Source: an uncultured Microbacterium sp.
GTDB lineage: Bacteria; Actinomycetota; Actinomycetes; Actinomycetales; Microbacteriaceae
Assembly (NCBI RefSeq): GCF_937927635.1
Contig: NZ_CALBRW010000042.1
Location: 1 to 64,000 of the forward strand
Direction of reading: 5' to 3'
Length of the DNA: 64,000 bases
Made by a program: the position numbers and the translations under genes. Positions 45,662 through 53,926 of this stretch are shown piece by piece. How positions within the stretch are numbered: position 1 is the first letter of the stretch; every line of letters begins with the position of its first letter. The notes beneath the pieces were generated by a model. It saw only the letters and a program-made list of their open reading frames with translations, did not search any database and was not told the DNA's origin.

Positions 45662-48600
45662 TCAGTCCAGCGTCAGCGCGGCCTTCAGCAGGGCGGCCTG
45701 CTCGACGGCGTGCACCTTCGACGATCCGGTCGACGGCGATGCCGCCGCCGGGCGCGAGACGGCGCGGAACTGGCGCGGGCCGGGGACATCGGTGAATGCC
45801 AGGGCCAGGAAGGGCCAAGCACCCTGGTTCTCGGGCTCGTCCTGAGCCCAGACCAGCTCGGCATTCGGGTACGAGTCCGTGATGGCCTTCAGCGCATCGA
45901 TCGGCGTCGGGTAGAACTGCTCCAGGCGCACCAGGGCGATCTCGGGGTTCGGGTTCTTCTCGAGCTCGCTGACCAGATCCCAGTGGATCTTGCCGGAGTG
46001 CACGATCACGCGCTTGACGGCGTTGCGGTCGAGGTCGCGGCTGTCATCGATCACCGGCTCGAAGCGGCCGCTGGTGAACTCCTCGACCTGGCTGGTCGCA
46101 CCGCGCAGGCGCAGCATCGACTTCGGGGTGAAGACGATCAGCGGCTTGCGGGGCTTCGCGTAGGCCTGACGGCGCAGCAGGTGGAAGTACGACGCCGGCG
46201 TGGACGGGCGGGCGACGACCATGTTGTCCTGCGCGCACAGCTGCAGGAAGCGCTCCATGCGCGCGGAGGAGTGGTCGGGGCCCTGGCCCTCGTAGCCGTG
46301 CGGCAGCAGCATGACGAGACCGGACTGCTGGCCCCACTTCTGCTCTGCCGCGGACACGTACTCGTCGATGACCGACTGCGCGCCGTTGACGAAGTCGCCG
46401 AACTGCGCCTCCCAGAGAACCAGCGCCTCGGTGCTCTCCACCGAGTAGCCGTACTCGAAGGCCAGCGCCGCGTACTCGCTGAGCAGCGAGTCGTACACGA
46501 AGAAGCGGCCCTGGCTGTCGGAGAGGTTCGACAGCGGCAGCCACTCCTGACCGTTCACGCGGTCGTGCAGCACGGCGTGGCGCTGCACGAAGGTGCCGCG
46601 GCGGGAGTCCTGACCGGCCAGGCGCACCACGGTGCCCTCGACCAGCAGGGAGCCGAATGCGAGCAGCTCGCCGAAGGCCCAGTCGATGCCGCCCTCGCGG
46701 CTCATGCTCACGCGCTTCTGCAGCTGCTTGTCCAGCTTGGGGTGCACGGTGAAGCCCTCGGGCTTGTTGGCGTGCGCGTCGCCGACGAGGTGGATGACCT
46801 CCAGCGGTACGCCGGTCACATCGGGAGCGCCGACCTGGTCGTCCACCGGGAGCAGCTCGGGGGCGATCGGCGTCGCGCCGGTCTCCGCGGCGTGCGTCTC
46901 GGCGAAGGCGATCTCCAGGCGGTTCTGGAAGTCGGCCTTGGCCTGGTCGTACTCCTCCTGCGTGATGTCGCCTCGTCCGACCAGGGCCTCGGTGTACAGC
47001 TTGCGCACCGAGCGCTTGGCCTCGATCAGGTCGGTCATCAGCGGCTGGGTCATCGACGGGTCGTCGCCCTCGTTGTGACCGCGACGGCGGTAGCAGACCA
47101 GGTCGATGACCACGTCGCGGTGGAAGCGGTTGCGGTACTCGAACGCGATCTGCGCGACGTGCACGACCGACTCCGGGTCGTCGCCGTTCACGTGGAAGAT
47201 CGGCGCCTGGATGGTCTTGGCCACGTCGGTGGCGTACACCGAGCTGCGCGAGTCGTTGGGCAGGGTGGTGAAGCCCACCTGGTTGTTGACGACGATGTGC
47301 ACGGTGCCGCCGGTGCGGTAGCCGCGCAGCTGCGACATCTGCAGTGTCTCCACGACCACGCCCTGACCCGCGAACGCGGCGTCGCCGTGCACGAGGATGG
47401 GCAGCCAGGTGAAGGTGCCGATGGGCTTGCGGTCCTGCTTGGCGCGGGCGATGCCCTCGAGCACGCCGTCCACGGTCTCCAGGTGCGACGGGTTCGCAGC
47501 CAGGTACACCGGCAGCTCGGCGCCGTCCTGGGCGACGAAGGTGCCCTTCGTACCGACGTGGTACTTCACATCGCCGGAGCCGCGCTGGTTGCCCGGTGTG
47601 AGGGTGCCCTCGAACTCGCGGAACACCTGGCCGTAGGTCTTGCCCGCGATGTTGGTGAGCGCGTTGAGGCGTCCGCGGTGGGCCATGCCGATCGTGGCGC
47701 CGTCCATGCCGGCATCCGCCGCGCCCTGCAGGATCTCGTCCAGCAGCGGGATGAGAGACTCGCCGCCCTCGAGCGAGAAGCGCTTCTGGCCGACGAACTT
47801 CGTCTGCAGGAAGGTCTCGAACGCCTCGGCCTCGTTGAGCTTGCTGAGCACGCGCAACTGCTCGTTGTGCCCGGGCTTGACGTACTTGACCTCGAGCTTC
47901 TCCTGGAACCAGCGGCGCTGCTCCGGGTCCTGGATGTGCATGTACTCGACGCCGACGGTGCGGCAGTACGAGTCGCGCAGCACGCCCAGGATGTCGCGCA
48001 GCTTCATCACGCGCTTGCCGCCGAAGCCGCCGGTGACGAACTCGCGGTCCAGATCCCAGAAGGTCAGGCCGTGGCTCTCGATCTCCAGGTCGGGGTGCGA
48101 GCGCTGCACGTACTCCAGCGGGTCGATGTCGGCCATCAGGTGGCCGCGCACGCGGTAGGAGTTGATGAGCTCCTGCACGCGGGACTGCTTGTCGACGCGC
48201 TCGGCCAGGTCGACGGAGATGTCGGAGTTCCAGCGGATGGGCTGGTACGGGATGCGCAGCGCGGCGAAGATGTCCTCGTAGAAGCCGCGCTCGCCGATCA
48301 GCAGCTCGTGCACCTTCTTCAGGAACTCGCCGGAACCCGCGCCCTGGATGACGCGGTGGTCGTAGGTGCTGGTGAGGGTGATGATCTTGCCGATGCCCAG
48401 CTCGGTGAGCACCTTGGGGCTGGAGCCCTGGAACTCTGCCGGGTAGTTCAGGGCGCCGGCGCCGATGATGCAGCCCTGGCCCTTCATCAGGCGCGGCACG
48501 GAGTGCACGGTGCCGATGCCGCCGGGGTTGGTCAGCGAGACCGTGGTGCCGGCGAAGTCGGCGGCGGTGAGCTTGTTGTTGCGGGCCCGGGCGATGATGT

Positions 48601-49336
48601 CCTCGTACGCGACGAGGTACTCGCCGAAGGTCATCGTGTCGGCGCGCTTGATGCTGGGGACCAGCAGCGCACGGGAGCCGTCGGGCTTGGGCACGTCCAC
48701 GGCGATGCCGAGGTTCACGTGCGCGGGGGCCACGACCGAGGGCTTGCCGTCGACCTCGGCGTAGAACACGTTCTGGCTGGGGAACTCCTTGAGCGTCTGG
48801 ATCAGCGCCCAGCCGATCAGGTGCGTGAAGGAGACCTTGCCGCCGCGGGTGCGGGCCATGTGGTTGTTGATGACGATGCGGTTGTCGATCATCAGCTTGG
48901 CGGGGATGGTGCGCGCGCTGGTGGCCGTCGGGACGGTCAGCGACTGATCCATGTTGGCCGCGAGGGTCTTGGGCATGCCGCGCAGCGGCGTGACCTTGTC
49001 CTCACTGGCGGTGGGCTCGTCCTTCGCCTGCGGCTTGGGTGCCTGGGCGGGGATCGGGGCCTGCTTGGCGGGCTTGGTGGTGGTGCGCGCCACGGGCTGC
49101 GCGCCGATCACGGGGATGGGTGCGGTCACCGGGTTGGCGACCTGCGCCGGAGCGGCCTGGGCGGTCGCCGCGGGCGATGCCGCGGCGGCATCCGGAGTGT
49201 AGTTCTCCAGGATCGGCCACCACTCCTTGTCGACGGAGTTGCGATCCTGTTTGAACTGCTCGTACAGCTCGTCCACGAGCCAGGAATTGGCTCCGAACCC
49301 CCCGTCGCCATTGACGCCGGTCACCTGGTTCGACAC
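45662..49336 (-). CDS. kgd: multifunctional 2-oxoglutarate dehydrogenase/decarboxylase Kgd
   Basis: The 1224-aa actinobacterial E2-E1 fusion acts at the 2-oxoglutarate branch of the TCA cycle. In order: a short N-terminal helix (FGANSWLVDELYEQF), an Ala/Pro linker (about residues 50-115), a succinyltransferase-type catalytic domain ending in TSTYDHRVIQGAGSGEF (about 120-340), and a thiamine-diphosphate E1 domain with MAHRGRLNAL and HGDAAFAGQGVV. There is no lipoyl domain, as in mycobacterial Kgd. It starts with GTG after AGAGGGCGG. It is regulated in relatives by the FHA protein GarA/OdhI, which is not in the window. Confidence 0.96.
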   Translation of the reverse strand: MSNQVTGVNGDGGFGANSWLVDELYEQFKQDRNSVDKEWWPILENYTPDAAAASPAATAQAAPAQVANPVTAPIPVIGAQPVARTTTKPAKQAPIPAQAPKPQAKDEPTASEDKVTPLRGMPKTLAANMDQSLTVPTATSARTIPAKLMIDNRIVINNHMARTRGGKVSFTHLIGWALIQTLKEFPSQNVFYAEVDGKPSVVAPAHVNLGIAVDVPKPDGSRALLVPSIKRADTMTFGEYLVAYEDIIARARNNKLTAADFAGTTVSLTNPGGIGTVHSVPRLMKGQGCIIGAGALNYPAEFQGSSPKVLTELGIGKIITLTSTYDHRVIQGAGSGEFLKKVHELLIGERGFYEDIFAALRIPYQPIRWNSDISVDLAERVDKQSRVQELINSYRVRGHLMADIDPLEYVQRSHPDLEIESHGLTFWDLDREFVTGGFGGKRVMKLRDILGVLRDSYCRTVGVEYMHIQDPEQRRWFQEKLEVKYVKPGHNEQLRVLSKLNEAEAFETFLQTKFVGQKRFSLEGGESLIPLLDEILQGAADAGMDGATIGMAHRGRLNALTNIAGKTYGQVFREFEGTLTPGNQRGSGDVKYHVGTKGTFVAQDGAELPVYLAANPSHLETVDGVLEGIARAKQDRKPIGTFTWLPILVHGDAAFAGQGVVVETLQMSQLRGYRTGGTVHIVVNNQVGFTTLPNDSRSSVYATDVAKTIQAPIFHVNGDDPESVVHVAQIAFEYRNRFHRDVVIDLVCYRRRGHNEGDDPSMTQPLMTDLIEAKRSVRKLYTEALVGRGDITQEEYDQAKADFQNRLEIAFAETHAAETGATPIAPELLPVDDQVGAPDVTGVPLEVIHLVGDAHANKPEGFTVHPKLDKQLQKRVSMSREGGIDWAFGELLAFGSLLVEGTVVRLAGQDSRRGTFVQRHAVLHDRVNGQEWLPLSNLSDSQGRFFVYDSLLSEYAALAFEYGYSVESTEALVLWEAQFGDFVNGAQSVIDEYVSAAEQKWGQQSGLVMLLPHGYEGQGPDHSSARMERFLQLCAQDNMVVARPSTPASYFHLLRRQAYAKPRKPLIVFTPKSMLRLRGATSQVEEFTSGRFEPVIDDSRDLDRNAVKRVIVHSGKIHWDLVSELEKNPNPEIALVRLEQFYPTPIDALKAITDSYPNAELVWAQDEPENQGAWPFLALAFTDVPGPRQFRAVSRPAAASPSTGSSKVHAVEQAALLKAALTLD

Positions 49337-49484
49337 GCTTTACCGCCCTCTTTCGTCACTGAAGCTGTGCGTGCGGCTCGGCTGCTGAGTGCATCGGGTC
49401 GCACACGAGTATCAGTGATCAAGCCTAATGCCAAACACCGACCGGAATGCGCCCCTGCCAGGCGGTTCCCGCATCCGCGCGCGG

Positions 49485-49490
49485 TAGCGT
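49485..49490 (+). promoter_or_regulatory. -10 element of guaB1 (leaderless)
   Basis: TAGCGT ends 6 nt before the guaB1 ATG. Confidence 0.55.
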
Positions 49491-49496
49491 GGCGGT

Positions 49497-50957
49497 ATGA
49501 AGTTCTCCGGCGAGCAGCCCGCGGTCGATCTGACGTACTCCGACGTGTTCCTGGTGCCACGGCGCTCCGCCGTCGCCAGTCGGCTGAGCGTGGATCTGGC
49601 CCCAGACGACGGCACGCCCGCGACCATCCCGCTGGTCTCGTCGAACATGAACTCGGTCACCGGGCCCCGGCTGGCGGCCGCACTCGCCCGGCGCGGCGGC
49701 CTGGGAGTGCTCCCGCAGGACCTGCCGCTGCAGGAGCTGGATGCGGCGATCCGCTGGGTCAAGCGCCAGCCGGTGCGCTGGGACACGCCGCTGGTGCTCG
49801 CCCCCGGCGCGACCGTCGCGGATGCGCTGCGGCTGCTCCCGGCCACACCGGGACACGGGATCGTCGTCGCTGCGCGCACGGGCGATGAGCCGCTCGAGCG
49901 CTCCGACGTGCTCGGCATCCTGCCCGCACCGCGGCTGGCGACCGCACTGCCGGATGCCGCGCTCGGCGACCTCGTGCATGCGGAGCCGCTGGCGGTTTCG
50001 GCCGAGGACATCGGCGAGGGCAGGGCCGCCTTCGACGCGATCGAGGCCGCGGATGCCGAGATGGTGCTGGTGCTCGATCACGGGCACGTCGTCGGCACGC
50101 TCACCCCGCGCACCGCGCTGCGCTCGAGCCTGTACCGCCCGGCCGTGGACGCATCGGGGCGCCTGGCGGTCGCGGCCGCCGTGGGCATCAACGGCGACAT
50201 CGCCGAGAAGGCCAGGGCGCTGGCATCCGCCGGCGTGGACGTGCTGGTGGTCGACACCGCCCACGGTCACCAGGAGGGCATGCTGCGCGCGCTCGAGGAG
50301 GTCTCGAAGCTGGGCCTGGGCATCCCGATCGCAGCCGGCAACATCGTCACCGCCGACGGCGTGCATGACCTGGTGCACGCCGGCGCGTCGATCCTGAAGG
50401 TCGGGGTGGGACCCGGCGCCATGTGCACGACCCGCATGATGACGGCCGTCGGCCGCCCGCAGTTCTCCGCCGTGCTGGAGACGGCTCAGGCCGCTCGCGA
50501 GCTCGGCGCGCATGTCTGGGCGGATGGGGGAGTGCGCTACCCGCGCGATGTCGCGCTCGCGCTCGCCGCCGGTGCGTCGTCGGTGATGATCGGCTCCTGG
50601 TTCGCCGGCACCATCGAGGCGCCCGGCGAGCTGCAGCACGACGCCGACGGGCGGGCGTACAAGGAGTCCTGGGGCATGGCCTCGACCAAGGCCGTGCAGG
50701 CGAGGTTCGGCCGGCTGGACTCCTACGAGCGGGCGCGCAAGGAGCTGTTCGCGGAGGGCATCTCGTCGTCGATGATCTACCTCGACCCGCTGCGCCCCGG
50801 CGTGGAGGACCTGCTGGACATGATCACCTCGGGCGTGCGCTCCTCGTTCACCTACGCGGGGGCCGCCACCGTCCCGGAGTTCCACGACCGCGCTCTGGTC
50901 GGCCTGCAGTCCGCCTCCGGCTACGAGGAGGGCAAGGCGCTCCCGGTCAGCTGGTAG
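49497..50957 (+). CDS. guaB1: GuaB1-family IMP dehydrogenase-related protein (GMP reductase)
   Basis: The 486-aa TIM-barrel protein has two CBS domains inserted at about residues 95-215. The catalytic loop is GPGAMCTTRMMTAVG with the nucleophilic Cys. The GuaB1 group, once annotated as IMP dehydrogenase, works as a GMP reductase in mycobacteria, returning GMP to IMP with the CBS domains sensing ATP/GTP balance. In M. tuberculosis guaB1 is directly followed by two CBS membrane proteins (Rv1842c, Rv1841c); here those genes follow only after the cassette at 51078-52464. Confidence 0.9.
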   Translation: MKFSGEQPAVDLTYSDVFLVPRRSAVASRLSVDLAPDDGTPATIPLVSSNMNSVTGPRLAAALARRGGLGVLPQDLPLQELDAAIRWVKRQPVRWDTPLVLAPGATVADALRLLPATPGHGIVVAARTGDEPLERSDVLGILPAPRLATALPDAALGDLVHAEPLAVSAEDIGEGRAAFDAIEAADAEMVLVLDHGHVVGTLTPRTALRSSLYRPAVDASGRLAVAAAVGINGDIAEKARALASAGVDVLVVDTAHGHQEGMLRALEEVSKLGLGIPIAAGNIVTADGVHDLVHAGASILKVGVGPGAMCTTRMMTAVGRPQFSAVLETAQAARELGAHVWADGGVRYPRDVALALAAGASSVMIGSWFAGTIEAPGELQHDADGRAYKESWGMASTKAVQARFGRLDSYERARKELFAEGISSSMIYLDPLRPGVEDLLDMITSGVRSSFTYAGAATVPEFHDRALVGLQSASGYEEGKALPVSW

Positions 50958-51077
50958 GAGGCTGCGGTCCGCGCGGGGCCGTCGGGTGCCGTCACGCCGG
51001 CGGGCGCCGTCGCGTGCGGCGGCGTGCGGCTCTGAGGCCCTTCGGTCGTTGGACGCCTGGCGCGCCATGTTCTGCCC

Positions 51078-51228
51078 CGCGCTGCAGTTCTCGTCCCGCG
51101 CTGCAGTTCTCGGCATCCGCTGCAGTTCTCGGCATCCGCTGCAGTTCTCGGCATCCGATTCGCTTCGCGCGGCAGTTCTCGATACACGCTGCGCAGATCT
51201 GCGCAGCGGCGACCGAGAACTGCCGCGC
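51078..51228 (-). repeat. family-1 palindromic repeat, copy B (left end of cassette 1)
   Basis: Four satellite units of 19-21 bp containing CGCTGCAGTTCTCG occupy 51078-51155, followed by the 62-bp core at 51167-51228. The core has 15-bp perfect arms (GCGCGGCAGTTCTCG and its complement) around GCTGCGCAGATCTGCGCAGC. Satellites lie on the outer side of the cassette, opposite to copy C. By my alignment the complement of this core matches copy C at 55 of 62 positions and the direct strand at 52. The rest of the 386-bp gap (to 51343) holds only the inverted repeat at 51259-51290. Confidence 0.88.
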
Positions 51229-51258
51229 GATGAGCCGGGCGGATGCCGTCGACTCGTC

Positions 51259-51290
51259 TGCACAATCGAGCGGGAGGGACGGGTTGTGCA
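51259..51290. promoter_or_regulatory. inverted repeat TGCACAA-N18-TTGTGCA
   Basis: Perfect 7-bp arms end 53 bp before the start of the nuclease-like gene, the same distance as the matching repeat before comF at 15772. It may be an operator or part of the promoter. Confidence 0.5.
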
Positions 51291-51343
51291 CAGGGCGCCG
51301 AATTCCGTGCAAGGGGTGGCCGCCTGAGTGTCATCCTCGGGGA

Positions 51344-52318
51344 ATGCAGGCCACTACACAGCATCCGATCCGCATCCGACGGCGGAACGACTCCGCAGGT
51401 CTCGGCGTCTCGGAACGACGGCTTCGGATGCTCGTGGAGCACGGCGTGGTCCACCGGGTCGTCGCCGGCAGCTATGCCTGGAAAGAGGATTGGCGAAAGC
51501 TCACGCCGCTCCAGCGCCACCTCGCCAGGGTGCTCGAAGTCGCCGACAGGTCGCGCGCGCCGCAGGTGTTCATGGGAGCGGCCGCGGCCGCGATCTGGGA
51601 TATGGACCGTATCGGCTCGTGGCCCGATCGCGTCGAGGTCCGGATCGCACGCGCCACAGGCGGTCGGACTTCGGGAGATGTACGCCGTCGCGCGCTCGGG
51701 TTCGAAGGCGTCCAGTTGGTCGAATGGCGTGGCCATCTGGTCACGTCGCCCGCGCAGACGGCGATCGACCTCGCGGCCGATTCTGGCTTCACCGCGGGTG
51801 TCGTGGCCGTCGACCAGGCGCTCTGGGCCCGGCGGAGGGCCGGCTCGCTCGCGCAAGTGGACGAACTGTGGCAGGTCTTCGAGAGGCACAGCAGACGCGG
51901 TTTCTTGAAGGCGGCCGATGCGCTGCGCTTCGGCACCCCGTCGGCGGACTCGGTTCGAGAGTCGGAAGCGCGGGTCCTCATCCGGGCACTGGGATTTCCG
52001 GCTCCGGAGCTGCAGCATCCGTTCCGGCTGCCCAGCGGAAAGCGGGTGCGAACCGACTTCTACTTCGCAGACTTCGACCATGTCGGGGAGTTCGACGGGA
52101 CAGGCAAGTACTTCGATCCGGAGATCCTGGAGGGGCGCACTCCTGAGCAGGCGCTGTTGGAGGAGAAGGACCGAGAGGATGAGCTGCGCCGGGTCGTGAA
52201 ACGAGTGTCCCGATGGAGGACGGATGCTCACAAGGACCCTGCGAAGCTTTACGACATCCTCACCGCCGCCGGCCTGCCCTCGCGCCTGCCGCGCCCGCGT
52301 TCTGCGATGCGCTGGTGA
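51344..52318 (+). CDS. wHTH (AbiEi-like) + PD-(D/E)XK/VSR-like nuclease-domain protein, cassette 1
   Basis: The 324-aa protein begins with a winged-helix-like region (residues 10-50, GVSERRLRMLVEHGVVHRVV) and a middle region with VTSPAQTAIDLAADSGF, the layout of actinobacterial AbiEi-type antitoxin-domain proteins. The C-terminal 120 residues resemble DUF559/VSR nucleases: Glu208 in the first helix (RESEARVLIRALGF), Asp238 (RTDFYF), then Glu249-Phe-Asp251-Gly with Lys255 (GEFDGTGKY), a plausible PD-(D/E)XK set. It is paralogous to 61865-62848. It is enclosed by inverted family-1 repeats and has no partner gene. The ATG at 51344 follows GGGGA. Substrate and role are unknown. Confidence 0.8.
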   Translation: MQATTQHPIRIRRRNDSAGLGVSERRLRMLVEHGVVHRVVAGSYAWKEDWRKLTPLQRHLARVLEVADRSRAPQVFMGAAAAAIWDMDRIGSWPDRVEVRIARATGGRTSGDVRRRALGFEGVQLVEWRGHLVTSPAQTAIDLAADSGFTAGVVAVDQALWARRRAGSLAQVDELWQVFERHSRRGFLKAADALRFGTPSADSVRESEARVLIRALGFPAPELQHPFRLPSGKRVRTDFYFADFDHVGEFDGTGKYFDPEILEGRTPEQALLEEKDREDELRRVVKRVSRWRTDAHKDPAKLYDILTAAGLPSRLPRPRSAMRW

Positions 52319-52364
52319 GGCTCCGGGCGCTTCACGCTGCAGCTCTCAGCGTTCGATCCCGTTC

Positions 52365-52464
52365 GCGCGGTACTTCTCGCTCGCCGCTGCGCAGATCTGC
52401 GCAGCGCGGGGCGAGAACTGCCGCGCGGGGCGAGAACTGCCGCGCGGGGCGAGAACTGCAGCGC
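52365..52464 (+). repeat. family-1 palindromic repeat, copy C (right end of cassette 1)
   Basis: The 62-bp core at 52365-52426 is followed by two exact-length 19-bp satellites (52427-52445, 52446-52464), each GGGGCGAGAACTGCMGCGC. Orientation is opposite to copy B, so the pair forms terminal inverted repeats around the nuclease-like gene. A degenerate unit also lies on the inner side near 52334-52350. Confidence 0.88.
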
Positions 52465-52532
52465 GGGGTCGCAGGAGGCCGTCATACCTGCGGCGCGCGC
52501 TCACAGCCGAATTCTGTAAGATCGTGCGCACC

Positions 52533-52604
52533 ATGGACGACCCTCCCTCTTGTAGTACCAGGCCCCACCGCCCGCACCTCGCGATCGACGAGGACTTCAG
52601 CTGA
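52533..52604 (+). CDS. possible 23-aa leader peptide of the CNNM operon
   Basis: A short open frame (MDDPPSCSTRPHRPHLAIDE then DFS) ends with TGA whose last base is the first base of the downstream ATG, so it would be translationally coupled. TAAGAT at 52517-52522 could be the -10 element. No ribosome-binding site is seen and it may simply be the leader. Confidence 0.3.
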   Translation: MDDPPSCSTRPHRPHLAIDEDFS

Positions 52605-53926
52605 TGGAATACGTGCTGCTGGGCGTGGGGCTCCTGCTCATCGTCGGGACCGGCCTGTTCGTGGCCAGCGAGTTCGCGCTGGTCAATCTGGATCGCGCCG
52701 AGCTGGAGGCGCGCCAGGCGCGCGGCGAATCCCGGCTGATGCTGACCATCCGCGCGCTGAAGATCACCTCCACGCACCTGTCCTCGGCGCAGCTGGGCAT
52801 CACCCTGACCACGCTGCTGACCGGATACACCATGGAACCGGCGATCTCCAAGCTGCTGGCGCCGGTGCTGGAGGCATGGGGAACGCCGGATGCCGCGGCC
52901 GTGCCCATCTCGGTGACGGTGTCGATGCTGGTGGCGACGTTCCTGTCGATGATCCTCGGCGAGCTGGTCCCGAAGAACTTCGCGCTCGCTCTTCCCGTCG
53001 CGACGGCCAAGCTCGTGATTCCGTTCCAGACCGCGTTCACGGTGGTGTTCAGGCCCGCCGTGATGCTGCTGAACGGCAGTGCCAACGCGGTGCTGCGCGC
53101 CATGGGCATCGAGCCCAAGGAGGAGCTCTCGGGAGCGCGCAGCGCCGAGGAGCTGTCCTCGCTCGTGCGCCGATCGGCCAGCCAGGGCGTGCTGGAGGAG
53201 GACACCGCCACGCTGCTGGACCGCAGCCTGACCTTCGCCCGCCTCACTGCCGACGACATCATGACCCCGCGGCCCAGCATGCACGCCATTTCCGTCGGCG
53301 ACAGCGCCGACGACGTCATCCGCCTGGCCCGCAGCACCGGGCACAGCCGGTTCCCCGTCTACGACGACGACCTCGACGACATCACCGGCGTCGTGCATCT
53401 GAAGGCCGCCGTGGGCGTACCCCGCGAGAAGCGGCTGGAGGTGCCCGTCGGGGCGCTCAGCACTGAGCCGCTGCGCGTACCCGAGACCGTGCACCTGGAC
53501 GTGCTGGTCGCGGAGCTGCGCTCCAAGGGCTACCAGATGGCCATCGTCGTGGACGAGTACGGCGGCACCGCAGGCATCGTGACGCTGGAGGATCTCATCG
53601 AGGAGATCGTGGGCGAGGTGTTCGACGAGCACGACCGTTCTCGTGCGGGGATCGTGCGCCGCGTGGACTCCATCACCTTCCCGGGTGAGCTGCGCCCCGA
53701 CGAACTGCTGGCCCGCACCGGCATCGAGGTGCCGGAGGGCGAGGTGTACGACACCGTCGCCGGCTACATGATGAGCGTCCTGGAGCGCGTGCCCGCGCAG
53801 GGCGACCAGGTGCGCATCGAGACCGGCACGCTGAGCGTCGTGCACATGGACGGCCGTCGCATCGACCGCATCCGCTACGTCGCCGACCCGGTGCCGGCGA
53901 CCGACGAGCAGGGGGCGGACCGATGA
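52604..53926 (+). CDS. CNNM/CorC-type membrane protein with CBS pair (first)
   Basis: The 440-aa protein has a DUF21 transmembrane domain (residues 1-190; helices starting LLGVGLLLIVGTGLFVASEFAL), a CBS pair (about 215-335, DDIMTPRPSMHAISVGDSADDV) and a C-terminal CorC/HlyC domain. It belongs to the CNNM/MpfA family linked to magnesium or cobalt efflux. It overlaps its paralogue downstream by 4 bp. In mycobacteria the equivalent genes directly follow guaB1. Confidence 0.9.
   Translation: MEYVLLGVGLLLIVGTGLFVASEFALVNLDRAELEARQARGESRLMLTIRALKITSTHLSSAQLGITLTTLLTGYTMEPAISKLLAPVLEAWGTPDAAAVPISVTVSMLVATFLSMILGELVPKNFALALPVATAKLVIPFQTAFTVVFRPAVMLLNGSANAVLRAMGIEPKEELSGARSAEELSSLVRRSASQGVLEEDTATLLDRSLTFARLTADDIMTPRPSMHAISVGDSADDVIRLARSTGHSRFPVYDDDLDDITGVVHLKAAVGVPREKRLEVPVGALSTEPLRVPETVHLDVLVAELRSKGYQMAIVVDEYGGTAGIVTLEDLIEEIVGEVFDEHDRSRAGIVRRVDSITFPGELRPDELLARTGIEVPEGEVYDTVAGYMMSVLERVPAQGDQVRIETGTLSVVHMDGRRIDRIRYVADPVPATDEQGADR

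Noticed and set aside
45710..49888. Very long open frame on the plus strand opposite kgd
   Set aside because: It is a shadow of kgd caused by GC-rich third positions; it has low-complexity Val/Ala/Leu/His/Arg composition, no domain, and kgd is unambiguous on the other strand.
51078..51155. Regular 19-bp repeats that might suggest a CRISPR array
   Set aside because: Units are directly tandem with no unique spacers, no cas genes are present, and they belong to the family-1 palindromic element.
51344..52318. Classical AbiEi-AbiEii toxin-antitoxin pair
   Set aside because: The N-terminal region is AbiEi-like, but no nucleotidyltransferase toxin gene lies beside either paralogue.
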